This document shows, piece after piece, positions 51,136-60,328 of a DNA stretch of 64,000 nt (the first letter of the stretch is position 1; every line of letters starts with the position of its first letter). The translations under genes were made by a program, and so were the position numbers. Origin of the DNA: Synechocystis sp. PCC 7509. GTDB taxonomy: Bacteria; Cyanobacteriota; Cyanobacteriia; Cyanobacteriales; Chroococcidiopsidaceae. The DNA lies in contig NZ_ALVU02000001.1 in NCBI RefSeq assembly GCF_000332075.2, positions 1,321,193 to 1,385,192 on the forward strand, written 5' to 3'. A model generated the notes under the pieces. The model was not told the DNA's origin and ran no database searches. It saw only the letters and a list, made by a program, of their open reading frames with translations.

Positions 51136-52371
51136 CTATTGCGTATTGCTGGCAATTTGATTCCAAGCTTTGATAACCTCTTGTAAAGGGCGAGGTAGAC
51201 GATTTTGATTGATATCTATATAGCTAGTTGTCGCCGTTTGGCTAATCAAAGTTATATTGATGAAATCTGCCGCACCTTGGTTGACGGGATACTTTAAACC
51301 GTCAAATTGGTTAAATTGCTGTTGTTGTAGCAATTGTTGAAACTGTTGTACTTGTTGACGAGAAATTTGATAACTCTGAGGTTGGAAATTACCACGGTTA
51401 TTGACTAATACCCTAACTACTCGCCCATCATTAAACAGCGTAGTCTCATAAGTGCGACCAGCAAATCCACCACTAGAAATTGCTCGAAAAACAACACCCT
51501 CCTCTAATCCAGATATTTGCTTTGTAGGCATTTGTACGGGTTTGATACTGCTATTGATAGTAGAACTGGCGGCGGCATCAAAGGCGATCGCTCCACCAAT
51601 ATCACCAGTACGATAAACTAAACGCTGTTGTTTCCCTTCGACTGTCACTAGCCAACCAGGGGTAACAACTGCTGCACAACTATCTTGAGGGCGACCCAAC
51701 CCCAAACAACCATCAGACCAATTGCGACGTTCTGCTTTCACAATCTTTACTTGAGATGATGATACCTTCAATCTTTGTGCAGCCTCACGCAATACTAAAT
51801 TAGCGACATTAGTAGGCAAATTATTAACATTATTCGCTGCAATTGGAGTTTCAAGGCGCAAAACTCGCCCATTGTAATTTGTGCGATACACCCAGTTTTG
51901 CTGACCGTTAGACACTACAACTCGCCAACCTTCAACTATAGCTTGAGTGCAATTTTCACCAGGTTTTGCAAGACCCAAGCAACCATCAGACCAAGTTTGC
52001 CGACTCGATTGAGTAATTTTTAATTGCTTGACTGAAATTCTTGTTTGCTTAGATAAATTTACTAATACCGCATTAGCAACACGAGGAGGTAATTGGCTGT
52101 TTGTCGTTTTGTTATCATTTCCTCGTCTGCGACCGCGATCGTCATTGTAGTTATCATCGCTACCGCGTCCACGACCGCGATCGCCCTTATAGTTATCATT
52201 ACTACCGCGATCGCTGATTAATTCACCTTTAGTTGTTATGTTTAAAGTAGAATTTTTTTGCTGATAAGCAGTAGCATTTTGTCCTAAAGATAAAGTTGTG
52301 CTTAGAGACAAAACTCCTGTCAAAAACAATACTGAAAGTAGTTGCTGATTTTTTAGTGACGACTTCATCAT
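51136..52371 (-). CDS. exported protein with two WSDGCLGL repeats
   Basis: 411 residues. Signal peptide (LLSVLFLTGVLSLSTTLSLG), then a Gly/Arg/Asp/Asn-rich low-complexity stretch at about 50-85. It continues with two copies of a ~75-residue domain: VANAVLVNLSKQTRISVKQL...WSDGCLGLAKPGENC...GWRVVV...VYRTNYNG, and VANLVLREAAQRLKVSSSQV...WSDGCLGLGRPQDSC...GWLVTV...VYRTGDIG. Each has a conserved pair of cysteines. A third, different beta-rich domain covers residues 280-400. Extracytoplasmic; function not known to me. Confidence 0.72.
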   Translation of the reverse strand: MMKSSLKNQQLLSVLFLTGVLSLSTTLSLGQNATAYQQKNSTLNITTKGELISDRGSNDNYKGDRGRGRGSDDNYNDDRGRRRGNDNKTTNSQLPPRVANAVLVNLSKQTRISVKQLKITQSSRQTWSDGCLGLAKPGENCTQAIVEGWRVVVSNGQQNWVYRTNYNGRVLRLETPIAANNVNNLPTNVANLVLREAAQRLKVSSSQVKIVKAERRNWSDGCLGLGRPQDSCAAVVTPGWLVTVEGKQQRLVYRTGDIGGAIAFDAAASSTINSSIKPVQMPTKQISGLEEGVVFRAISSGGFAGRTYETTLFNDGRVVRVLVNNRGNFQPQSYQISRQQVQQFQQLLQQQQFNQFDGLKYPVNQGAADFINITLISQTATTSYIDINQNRLPRPLQEVIKAWNQIASNTQ

Positions 52372-52715
52372 AGTAAATAAAAATTTTTAGCCTTTGGTTA
52401 ATAGAAGACTAGACGCTGGTACAATCTTAATTTGTTCCGTATTTTGGTGCGTTTGCCTAGGAACTATAGGCTTTTAAAATCGTCACTTTTTTAGCGATCG
52501 CCATACTACAATTTATCTCGCTGCATCCCAAGAGCGATCGCGCTTAGTTGTAGTAAAACATACTACCAACTGACTAAATTAATCTTTAAACTATCGTGCG
52601 GTAGTGTTTAATTAAAGCAAAAATACTACTTATCTCAGAAAGGTGCAGAAATGATTGATAACTGTAAAAGTGAGTTTTATTAATAAAAGTTATAATAAAA
52701 CTAAAATTGTCAGCA
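52372..52715. other. intergenic region between exported and HEPN genes
   Basis: 344 bp, divergent promoters expected. Two HIP1 sites near 52495 and 52537. The minus-strand frame 52586-52774 is a shadow. No repeat or RNA gene seen. Confidence 0.4.
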
Positions 52716-53753
52716 ATGTATTTTAAATTGAAAGTTGGTATTCCATCTTTAGTTATTTTAGGGCGCACTATCAATTTTGAGAACTTAGAAGGTACTCAAA
52801 ACTCTATTGTTTTCAAAGACCATAGTGCAGAAGAACCAAATAGTGAGTCATTTTTAACAACTTGTGAAGCTACAATTGATTTAAAACCATCTAAAAATGC
52901 GCTGCCAACCTTTGAATCTCTCTGGCAAAAAAAGCTTCCTCCTGGCTTTGATGTAAAAGATTTACCTGATGGAGTACGTTCGGAATTTGAAAAGTCTGGA
53001 CAGATAGAAAATTATGAGTTTCCTCTCTCTAAATTATCTAATGCTGTTCAAGACTTAGTTAATAAAGCTTATAAAGAAGTCATTGAAATTATAAATAAGG
53101 TAGTTGGAACTGCTTGCTGGCGACACGCACAGAAAGTGCCGATTTACTCTTATCAAGCAAGTCGCATAATGTGGTCTATGGATGGCACAGACTGGCGTAT
53201 GGCTCCGGCGAATTTTAAGGTGTCAGATTATACACCTCTAAGACTGCACCAAGAGTTTGTAATTGATACCCTTAGCTTAATAAATAACAATCAAACAGAA
53301 CCTTTGGGACATGAGCTTTTGCGTGAAGCGTGGGATCAAATAAATACAAGTCCGCGTAGTTCCTTAGTTATTGGTGTTACGGCGTTAGAGACAGGAGTTA
53401 AAAATTTAATAATTGAGCTTGTTCCAGAAACTGATTGGTTAATAAAGAATCTTTCATCCCCTCCTATATACAAAATCCTTGATGAATATTTGCTAAAGTT
53501 GCCAGTCAGGTTAAAGGTTGACAATAGAATCGTCAAACCTTCTAAAGACATAGTAAAAGAAATCAAAAACTGGAATACTCAAAGAAACAATTTAGTTCAT
53601 GGAAAAAAAACAGAAATAGAAGTAGTTAAGCTTAAAAAATTCCTTTTATTAGTGTCTGATATATTGTATCTGTGTGATTTTTATCTTGGGTTTGAGTGGG
53701 CATACGAGCATATTCATCCTGATACTAGGGATCAATTCACGGATCTTACTTGA
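52716..53753 (+). CDS. HEPN-domain protein, possible accessory gene
   Basis: About 345 residues from the ATG at 52716. The C-terminal third is helical with a canonical HEPN motif, RNNLVH (R-x4-H, RNxxxH form) in NTQRNNLVHGKKTE, preceded by SSLVIGVTALETGVKNLIIE. HEPN domains are found in toxins, abortive-infection and RNase proteins, where this motif cuts RNA. The N-terminal 200 residues are not recognised. The gene is AT-rich with no HIP1 octamer, unlike neighbours, suggesting transfer. No partner antitoxin is adjacent. Confidence 0.65.
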   Translation: MYFKLKVGIPSLVILGRTINFENLEGTQNSIVFKDHSAEEPNSESFLTTCEATIDLKPSKNALPTFESLWQKKLPPGFDVKDLPDGVRSEFEKSGQIENYEFPLSKLSNAVQDLVNKAYKEVIEIINKVVGTACWRHAQKVPIYSYQASRIMWSMDGTDWRMAPANFKVSDYTPLRLHQEFVIDTLSLINNNQTEPLGHELLREAWDQINTSPRSSLVIGVTALETGVKNLIIELVPETDWLIKNLSSPPIYKILDEYLLKLPVRLKVDNRIVKPSKDIVKEIKNWNTQRNNLVHGKKTEIEVVKLKKFLLLVSDILYLCDFYLGFEWAYEHIHPDTRDQFTDLT

Positions 53754-53845
53754 AATCCTAATCAAAAATTTGCATAGATAATATTGAAACTTTGCCTTAA
53801 CTAAATAAATAAATAAAGCGATCGCGCCTAGTTCTAAAAATTACT

Positions 53846-54451
53846 TTACCAAATACTTTCCTTTACCCATAATGCCAGCCCACCACCACGACCACGAGCG
53901 GCGATCAAGTCTTCTGTTACTCTAAAAAAGGCGAAAAAAGGCGCTTTAGCAACGGATTTTTTGTAAAAATCTGCGTCTTTAAGCTTCCCACCTCGAAAAC
54001 CCCCACTATAAATAGCTCGATTAAATAACAAAATTTCTACTTGTGTAAAATCAAACATTAGTAAATTTTTCTTACCCACATAACGAGCGGGTCCAGTTAA
54101 CTTAAGCTGTAAAGAGGCAAATTGCAGAGAATTAGCAATTCCAGCTTCGCCCAAATTTTGAGATGGACTAAAAGCAATCTGTGCAGGAGCAATTTGGGGT
54201 ACATAAAAGCCCTTACCTAAAGCTACGCCACTTTTGAGATGAGCATTTTTAGGCGCTGTAAAGCAAAGCCGCCACTGACCAAACAGCGCTTCGAGGGGAT
54301 ACACAAGTCTTTGCTGTTTCGCGGTCTTTTCTGCTTGCAATAAAGCATTGACTACTTCTTTGGCGGTTGGACGAAGTTCTTTAGTTCGTAAACTCGCTGC
54401 CGCGCGATCTAAAATATCGAGAAAATTAATAGTTGAATCCAAAGAAGTCAT
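53846..54451 (-). CDS. PAP/fibrillin-like protein
   Basis: 201 residues. LEALFGQWRLCFTAPKNAHL, KGFYVPQIAPAQIAFSP, NSLQFASLQLKLTGPARYVG and GGGLALWVKE fit the lipocalin-like plastid lipid-associated (fibrillin) family. These bind lipids on plastoglobules and thylakoids. Cyanobacterial members are of similar size. No signal peptide. Assignment from remembered family pattern; moderate confidence. ATG start. Confidence 0.68.
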   Translation of the reverse strand: MTSLDSTINFLDILDRAAASLRTKELRPTAKEVVNALLQAEKTAKQQRLVYPLEALFGQWRLCFTAPKNAHLKSGVALGKGFYVPQIAPAQIAFSPSQNLGEAGIANSLQFASLQLKLTGPARYVGKKNLLMFDFTQVEILLFNRAIYSGGFRGGKLKDADFYKKSVAKAPFFAFFRVTEDLIAARGRGGGLALWVKESIW

Positions 54452-54484
54452 AATTATTTATAACGCTTACAAATCATTAGCTTT

Positions 54485-55270
54485 ATGCGATTATCTCAAG
54501 GACAGCTAAACTTACTCGAACGTTGTCCGCGTCAATTTCAACATACTTATTTAGACGGTTTTGGCTCTCCTACTAGCTTAGAGCAACAAGAGCGTTTAAG
54601 TTCTGGTAGCCGCTTTCACCTGTTGATGCAGCAGCAAGAATTAGGTTTGCCTATTGATGCTTTAGTTAAAGAAGACGCACAACTGCAAGGCTGGATGAAT
54701 GCTTTTGCAGGCGCAGCTACAGAAATATTGACCCCCGTTGATGGCGAGTTTCGGGAAAGCGAACATTGTCGCACTTTGCAAGTTGAAGAATATTTGCTAA
54801 CGGTGATTTATGACTTATTCATCGCTAGAGGTGATAGTTGCCAAATTCTCGATTGGAAAACTTACCCCAAACCCCAAGATCGGCGCAAATTAGCCCAAAA
54901 TTGGCAAACTCTGCTTTACCAATATGTATTAGCGGAAACTAGCGAATATTTGCCCGAACAAATTTCTATGATTTACTGGTTTGTGCAATCAGAGGATAAA
55001 CCGCAAAGTTTAACCTTTACTTACAGCAACGCCCAGCACCAGCAAATAGAGAAAAAACTCAATTCTTTACTTCTGCAACTGAGTAATTGGCTTCAACGTT
55101 ACGAAATCGGCGAACAATTCCCGCAAGTGGTAGAAGGTAGCAAAACTTGTAATTATTGCCAATTTGTTAGTAGATGCGATCGCAATTGGGAGCCAGATTT
55201 AGCTGAACAAGAATATAGTACAAATAAACTATTAAATCTTGCTACTATTCAAGAAGTAATAATTCAGTAG
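54485..55270 (+). CDS. PD-(D/E)XK nuclease with C-terminal Fe-S-type cysteines
   Basis: 261 residues of the RecB/Cas4-like group. SQGQLNLLERCPRQFQHTYL at the start, catalytic ILDWKTY (Asp-x-Lys), NWQTLLYQYVLAE and the C-terminal cluster CNYCQFVSRC with the earlier RCPRQF cysteine. Together these suit a 4Fe-4S nuclease as in AddB, Cas4 and Exo5. No CRISPR array is nearby. recJ follows after 21 bp, so the two are likely cotranscribed and may act together in end resection. Confidence 0.88.
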   Translation: MRLSQGQLNLLERCPRQFQHTYLDGFGSPTSLEQQERLSSGSRFHLLMQQQELGLPIDALVKEDAQLQGWMNAFAGAATEILTPVDGEFRESEHCRTLQVEEYLLTVIYDLFIARGDSCQILDWKTYPKPQDRRKLAQNWQTLLYQYVLAETSEYLPEQISMIYWFVQSEDKPQSLTFTYSNAQHQQIEKKLNSLLLQLSNWLQRYEIGEQFPQVVEGSKTCNYCQFVSRCDRNWEPDLAEQEYSTNKLLNLATIQEVIIQ

Positions 55271-55291
55271 AGATGTCTGCAAGTTTGGTAG

Positions 55292-57649
55292 ATGACAGAA
55301 CAATTACAAAACTGGACTGTAATATCGGTAGAATCGCCGCCAGAGTGGTTTGTGCAAGCGGTGAAAAGCTATGTTTCCAATTCTTCGGGACATTACGCGG
55401 CTCAATTATTGTGGCAGCGTGGGGTTAAAGACGTGCAGCAGTTGGCAGAATTTATTAAACCCCAACTATATCAAGCTTCTACTCCATTTGTATTTGGGCA
55501 AGAAATGCAGCAAGCGGTAGCCAGATTGCAAGCAGCACGCGATCGCCATCAAAAGGTTACTATTTGGGGAGATTTTGACGCAGACGGCATTACCTCAACG
55601 GCGGTTTTATGGGATGGATTGGGGCAGTTTTTCCCGCAACATCAGCAGCTAAATTACTACATTCCCAATCGTCTTACTCAATCGCACGGTTTAAACTGTC
55701 AGGGAATTGATGAAGCTGCCCAAAACAATACTAAGTTGATTGTTACTTGCGATACTGGCAGCACAAATATTGAAGAAATAATTTATGCAAACTCTTTAGG
55801 AATTGACATTATAGTTACCGATCATCATACTTTACCGAGCGATCGCCCTCCGGTAACTGCAATTATCAATCCGCGTTATTTGCCAAGCAACCATCAACTC
55901 TTTCATCTTTCTGGAGTTGCTGTAGCTTACAAATTAGTAGAAGCACTTTATCAAACCTTGCCTGATGTCCCTAAGCAACCTCTAGAAGACTTATTAGATT
56001 TAGTAGCGATTGGACTTATAGCCGATTTAGTGCAGTTAAGTGGCGATTGTCGGTACTTGGCACAGGTGGGAATTGAAAAAATGCAATCTGATTCCAAAAA
56101 GTTAGAAGCAGAACGCCGCAGACCTGGAGTGGGGCGTTTATTGGATCTTTGTCGTCGAAGTGGCGATCGCCCGACAGATATTTCTTTTGGCTTGGGTCCA
56201 AGAATAAACGCCGTGAGTCGGATTCAAGGAGATGCGTCTTTTTGCGTAGAGTTGCTGACAAGCAAAGATGTAGAACGTTGCAACCAATTGGCGGAAGCAA
56301 CCGAACTAGCAAATACTCGGCGAAAGTCTTTACAAAAAGATGTCCAGCAGCAAGTAAACGCCAAACTAGAACAGATGGATTTATCAACTACAAGCGTTAT
56401 AGTTTTAGAAGATCCACAATGGGCTGTAGGGGTACTGGGATTAGTCGCCGGACAAGTCGCCCAGCAAACAGGTCGCCCAACGATTTTATTAAGTACCGAT
56501 ACCGAAGGACAAACAGGTTTAGCGCGTGGTTCAGCGCGATCGGTAAATCAAGTCGATTTGTACCAGTTAGTAAAAGATCAAGCGCATTTATTGCACCGAT
56601 TCGGCGGACACCCTTTTGCGGCGGGGTTAAGTTTACCTGTAGAAAATATCCCCTTATTTACTGAAGCAATTAACCAAAGATTGCGGCAAATATTGGGAGA
56701 TGCGACTTCACCGCCCACAATGCAAGCCGATTTAGTCGTCACCGTTGCCGATTTAGGTGAGAATCTTTTTAAAGAATTGAAACTACTCGAACCCTGTGGA
56801 ATGGGAAACCCCGTCCCAAAACTATTGATTCAAAACTGTTGGTTTGAAGAAGTTAAGAATCAAAATATCTGTGATTTTAAGGGTAAAACAGTTAAATATA
56901 TAAAAACCAAATTTCAATTGCGTGATGACTCCACAAACCTTAGATTTCCCGGTGTATGGTGGGGACACTATAGTGAAGAAATCCCTAAAGGGCGCTGCGA
57001 TGCAATTTTAGAACTCGATCACAACAGTTATAAAAATCCCGAAAAATTCATAAAACCTCATTACGAAGTTAGGCTTTTAGCGATTCGTCAGTGCGCTAAT
57101 GCAACACAACTTACTTCCCCAATATTGCCCAACAAAATTTTAGATTGGCGACAAGGTAATTTTGAGCAGTTAACAGCATCAGTATTATTAGTCAAAAATT
57201 GTCCTAGTAATTGGGACGATCTGCGGGCTTGGTACGATCGCTCACTTGACGAAAATAAACCACTGGCGATCGCTTATAACTCTCCTAACCCAGCTTCACC
57301 CCGGATTGTTTGGCTAAATTTGGTAGGGATTGCTAAATATCTCAGCCGCACCCAGCAAGGCGTTACGCGCACTCAACTGATGGAAAAATTGGGAATTAGC
57401 GACTTATTATTGCGACTAGGATTTACAGCTTTAAAATGTTTGGGTTTTAAAGTTAGCTTTCAAAACGGAGCTTTTAAAATGAGCTTGCTTGAAATAGAGC
57501 CAACTATTGCCGATACTGAGAACTTGCAGACTATTGAGCAATTTATCGCGGCGGTACGAGAGGAGCAATTTCAGCGCCAGTATTTTTATAAAGTGCCTAT
57601 TTCTACCATCAGCGCGGTTTTTTCTCAGAAATTGCCTGTAGAGGTGTAG
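55292..57649 (+). CDS. recJ: single-stranded-DNA-specific exonuclease RecJ
   Basis: 785 residues; 5'-3' exonuclease of recombination and mismatch repair. DHH-type motifs: GDFDADGITSTAVL, TCDTGSTNIEE, VTDHHTLP, FHLSGVAVAYKL and LGPRINAVSRIQGD. The DHHA1 part has HRFGGHPFAAGLSL and LLEPCGMGNPVPKL. About 170 extra C-terminal residues, after the usual OB-fold, are typical of cyanobacterial versions. ATG start 21 bp after the PD-(D/E)XK nuclease. Confidence 0.95.
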   Translation: MTEQLQNWTVISVESPPEWFVQAVKSYVSNSSGHYAAQLLWQRGVKDVQQLAEFIKPQLYQASTPFVFGQEMQQAVARLQAARDRHQKVTIWGDFDADGITSTAVLWDGLGQFFPQHQQLNYYIPNRLTQSHGLNCQGIDEAAQNNTKLIVTCDTGSTNIEEIIYANSLGIDIIVTDHHTLPSDRPPVTAIINPRYLPSNHQLFHLSGVAVAYKLVEALYQTLPDVPKQPLEDLLDLVAIGLIADLVQLSGDCRYLAQVGIEKMQSDSKKLEAERRRPGVGRLLDLCRRSGDRPTDISFGLGPRINAVSRIQGDASFCVELLTSKDVERCNQLAEATELANTRRKSLQKDVQQQVNAKLEQMDLSTTSVIVLEDPQWAVGVLGLVAGQVAQQTGRPTILLSTDTEGQTGLARGSARSVNQVDLYQLVKDQAHLLHRFGGHPFAAGLSLPVENIPLFTEAINQRLRQILGDATSPPTMQADLVVTVADLGENLFKELKLLEPCGMGNPVPKLLIQNCWFEEVKNQNICDFKGKTVKYIKTKFQLRDDSTNLRFPGVWWGHYSEEIPKGRCDAILELDHNSYKNPEKFIKPHYEVRLLAIRQCANATQLTSPILPNKILDWRQGNFEQLTASVLLVKNCPSNWDDLRAWYDRSLDENKPLAIAYNSPNPASPRIVWLNLVGIAKYLSRTQQGVTRTQLMEKLGISDLLLRLGFTALKCLGFKVSFQNGAFKMSLLEIEPTIADTENLQTIEQFIAAVREEQFQRQYFYKVPISTISAVFSQKLPVEV

Positions 57650-57976
57650 TTAAGTCGCTTGCCGCCTGTAGTTCTAATCTGCATCTAACATCAAAGCGCG
57701 AAAACCTGCTTGACTGAAGTGGCGATCGCACTGATGTAGCCATAATCTGACATAACTCCTGACTGCCTCCTCCTTTGATGCATTAACTCATTGACCTCGT
57801 AGTTCAAGTAGTTGAAAATAGAAGGGAAGGACTGATATAGGGATGAATTGTAGTTGAGGAACTCAAACCTCTCCTAAAGCTGACCCTCTATTTAATTAAG
57901 ACTTCCTGTATAATAAATCCTTCGGAAATTTTTTACCTTATTAAAGCTAAATACTATAAGGAATAATTAATAAAAT
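57650..57976. other. intergenic region upstream of propeller gene
   Basis: 327 bp without gene, RNA or clear hairpin; one HIP1 site near 57720. AT-rich toward the right end, where the promoter of the next gene should be. Confidence 0.4.
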
Positions 57977-58978
57977 ATGATTGGGATCAGCAACAATAAT
58001 TTAGCCGGATTTTTAGTAAGTTGTTTCAATCCATCTTTGGTATCCTTTCAAGGAGAAATACTACTCTTTTACCGATTTATATCCTCTACATCCAAATACC
58101 CTGATAGCTATACCAATATTGCCTTTGTGAAGCTTAATCCTATTAACTTTCAGCCTATTAGTAAGCATCAAGTTGTCAATTTCACGGCAATGACAAAGCT
58201 ACCTGCAACATTTGATGATCCAAGGGCATTTGTTTGGATGGATCAATTATGGCTTATGTATATTCAATCAGTTAAAGCTACTTCTGGAAAATGGTGTTCG
58301 GCAGTTGTTATCAGCCAGATTGATTTAGATGGTCATGTTATTCAAACTCGTATACCTGAATATGGTCGTAATATCAATTTTGCCGTCTCAGAAGATGCTT
58401 TGCCAGCGCAAGAAAAAAACTGGTCTCCTTTAGTTCTTGGAAACGAGCTTTATTTCCTTTACGAGATCAATCCTTTAAATGTAATTAAATTTCAACCAGA
58501 AAATAATACTTGTGTACAAGTTTTATCTAGTCCTTGGGAGAGTCATTTCCAGACTTATCTATCTGGAAGTACACCTTTAATTCCTTGGCGTGGAACTGAA
58601 TATATTGGAATTTTTCACACTTATGAACTCTCAAACTCAATTCGTACATACTCAATGGGATTTTATATCGTAGATATAACCCAGTGGCGGGTAACTCAAA
58701 TTTCTTCAGAACCAATATTAATTGCAGAACCTGGAATATTTAAGAAATTGTTTGGAAGATTTTTGAATAAACTTTGGTACAGTAAATATTCAAAAATTGA
58801 TTGGTTAGGATATCTTTTACGGATAATATACGGAGATCCTTGGAATGTAATATATACGTGTGGAATGATTGATTATGGTGAAAAATGGGCGGTGTCTATT
58901 GGGTATAACCACAAAAATTGCTATATTGAAATTTATGATAAAGTCAAAATTTCTGAATCTCTTTCTGTTGTTCAATAA
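57977..58978 (+). CDS. GH130-like five-bladed propeller protein
   Basis: 333 residues of beta-propeller type. Repeated blade signals FNPSLV, DDPRAFVWMDQLWLMY, EKNWSPLVLGNELYFLYEI, SGSTPLIPW and YTCGMIDYGEKWAVSIGY resemble GH130 and related mannoside phosphorylase or glycan-handling families. No signal peptide. The gene is AT-rich and has no HIP1 octamer, so it may be acquired. Substrate and activity cannot be stated; a glycosyltransferase-cluster role is common for such proteins, but no sugar genes are nearby. Confidence 0.62.
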   Translation: MIGISNNNLAGFLVSCFNPSLVSFQGEILLFYRFISSTSKYPDSYTNIAFVKLNPINFQPISKHQVVNFTAMTKLPATFDDPRAFVWMDQLWLMYIQSVKATSGKWCSAVVISQIDLDGHVIQTRIPEYGRNINFAVSEDALPAQEKNWSPLVLGNELYFLYEINPLNVIKFQPENNTCVQVLSSPWESHFQTYLSGSTPLIPWRGTEYIGIFHTYELSNSIRTYSMGFYIVDITQWRVTQISSEPILIAEPGIFKKLFGRFLNKLWYSKYSKIDWLGYLLRIIYGDPWNVIYTCGMIDYGEKWAVSIGYNHKNCYIEIYDKVKISESLSVVQ

Positions 58979-59112
58979 TTGTCGTTTTTAGGGATGGATT
59001 ATAAAGAATAGCTCTACAGTTGTAAAAAACCATGTTAGTCAAATCAAATTTTAAATAAATTAGAGATGCGCGATCGCATTCAAGCAACAGTATGGGCGCT
59101 GTAGTAAGTTGT

Positions 59113-59871
59113 TCATTGCAACCATTGCCAAACTAAAGCTAATAGCACCGCAGCTATTGCGCCAATTAAGGTATTAAAAATATTGACTACTTCATTGGTT
59201 AGCCAATCTACCTTGGCTTGCAAAGTTGCGCCAATCACACTTTCTATATTTGTGGCGATAAAGGCAGCTACTACACAAAAAACTAACCCCGATACGTCAA
59301 TTAAACCTACTCCCCAGCCAATAAATGCGATCGCAATTGAACCAACTATTCCGGCTAATGTCCCTTCTAAACTAACCGCTCCCTCAGTTCCTCTAGGTAC
59401 GGCTTGCAAGGTTGTAATTAAATAAGTCCGCTTTCCGTAAGCTTTCCCTACTTCACTGGCGCAAGTATCTGATAGTTTGGTACTAAAACTTGCTACATAA
59501 CCTAGTAGTAACAATGGTGCGATCGCTTTTATCCCCACAGCTACCCCCACTGCACATATAGCCGCCGTTAGCGCTGAACCCCAGACATTTTCCGGGCCTC
59601 TCGCCCCTGATCGCTTTTCGGCAATTCCTTCAGCTTCTTTTTGCGCCAAACCAATGCGAGTAACGCCCGAACCAACTAAAAAGTAAAACAAAACAACTAT
59701 GTATCCCTGCCAACCTAAACTACCCCAAATTAGTACCCCTAGTATCCAGCCATGAAATAACCCGGCGTTTGTGAGGAGTTTTTTGGGAGAAATCCAGGCA
59801 ATAGTTAATAAAACTGTGTTCAATATCACAGCAATTATCCAAGGATTTAGCGAATAAATTGGAGATACCAT
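59113..59871 (-). CDS. DUF92 membrane protein, VTE6-like
   Basis: 252-residue polytopic membrane protein. NAGLFHGWILGVLIWGSLGW, ARGPENVWGSALTAAICAVG, ASFSTKLSDTCASEVGKAYG and GTEGAVSLEGTLAGIVGS are the blocks of the DUF92/TIGR00297 family, which includes plant and cyanobacterial phytyl-phosphate kinase (VTE6). It would supply phytyl diphosphate for tocopherol and phylloquinone from chlorophyll breakdown. ATG start, divergent from the glyoxalase-fold gene by 28 bp. Confidence 0.88.
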   Translation of the reverse strand: MVSPIYSLNPWIIAVILNTVLLTIAWISPKKLLTNAGLFHGWILGVLIWGSLGWQGYIVVLFYFLVGSGVTRIGLAQKEAEGIAEKRSGARGPENVWGSALTAAICAVGVAVGIKAIAPLLLLGYVASFSTKLSDTCASEVGKAYGKRTYLITTLQAVPRGTEGAVSLEGTLAGIVGSIAIAFIGWGVGLIDVSGLVFCVVAAFIATNIESVIGATLQAKVDWLTNEVVNIFNTLIGAIAAVLLALVWQWLQ

Positions 59872-59899
59872 TACATTACTAGCCTGTAAATTTTGAGCC

Positions 59900-60328
59900 G
59901 TGAATCAAACTTTATTCCATCTTGCCTTTCCCGTCACCGATATCGCTCAAACAAAAACCTTCTATGTTGATGGGTTGGGTTGCATTCCTGGACGTGAAAC
60001 TCATCATGCTTTAATTCTTAATTTACACGGTCATCAACTGGTGGCTCATACAACTAAAGATGTCCTTACACCTCAAAAAGCTATTTATCCTAGACATTTT
60101 GGTTTAATTTTTACTTCAGAACCAGATTTTGAGAAGCTGCTAGAGCGATCGCGCGATTCTAATCTACTTTTTCGAGAAGAACCCAAGCACCGTTTCCCCG
60201 ACTCACCATTGGAGCATCGTACCTTTTTTTTAGAAGATCCTTTTTACAATTTGCTGGAGTTTAAATACTATCGTTATCCGGCGGCAATTTTTGGCGATCG
60301 CGATTATGCTCAAATAGGCGATCGCTAA
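59900..60328 (+). CDS. glyoxalase/VOC-superfamily protein
   Basis: 142 residues, GTG start. FHLAFPVTDIAQTKTFYVDG, GHQLVAHTT and a final EDPFYNLLEFKYYR show the paired beta-alpha-beta-beta-beta modules and metal ligands (His, His, Glu) of the vicinal-oxygen-chelate fold. Substrate unknown. The end, GDRDYAQIGDR, is encoded by two HIP1 octamers and overlaps the convergent hydrolase by four bases. Confidence 0.87.
   Translation: MNQTLFHLAFPVTDIAQTKTFYVDGLGCIPGRETHHALILNLHGHQLVAHTTKDVLTPQKAIYPRHFGLIFTSEPDFEKLLERSRDSNLLFREEPKHRFPDSPLEHRTFFLEDPFYNLLEFKYYRYPAAIFGDRDYAQIGDR

Noticed and set aside
52586-52774. 62-codon minus-strand frame
   Set aside because: Overlaps the start of the HEPN gene and is AT-rich chance coding.
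56149-56664. 171-codon frame within recJ
   Set aside because: Same-strand shadow of recJ in another frame; Arg/Ser-rich composition of an out-of-frame reading.
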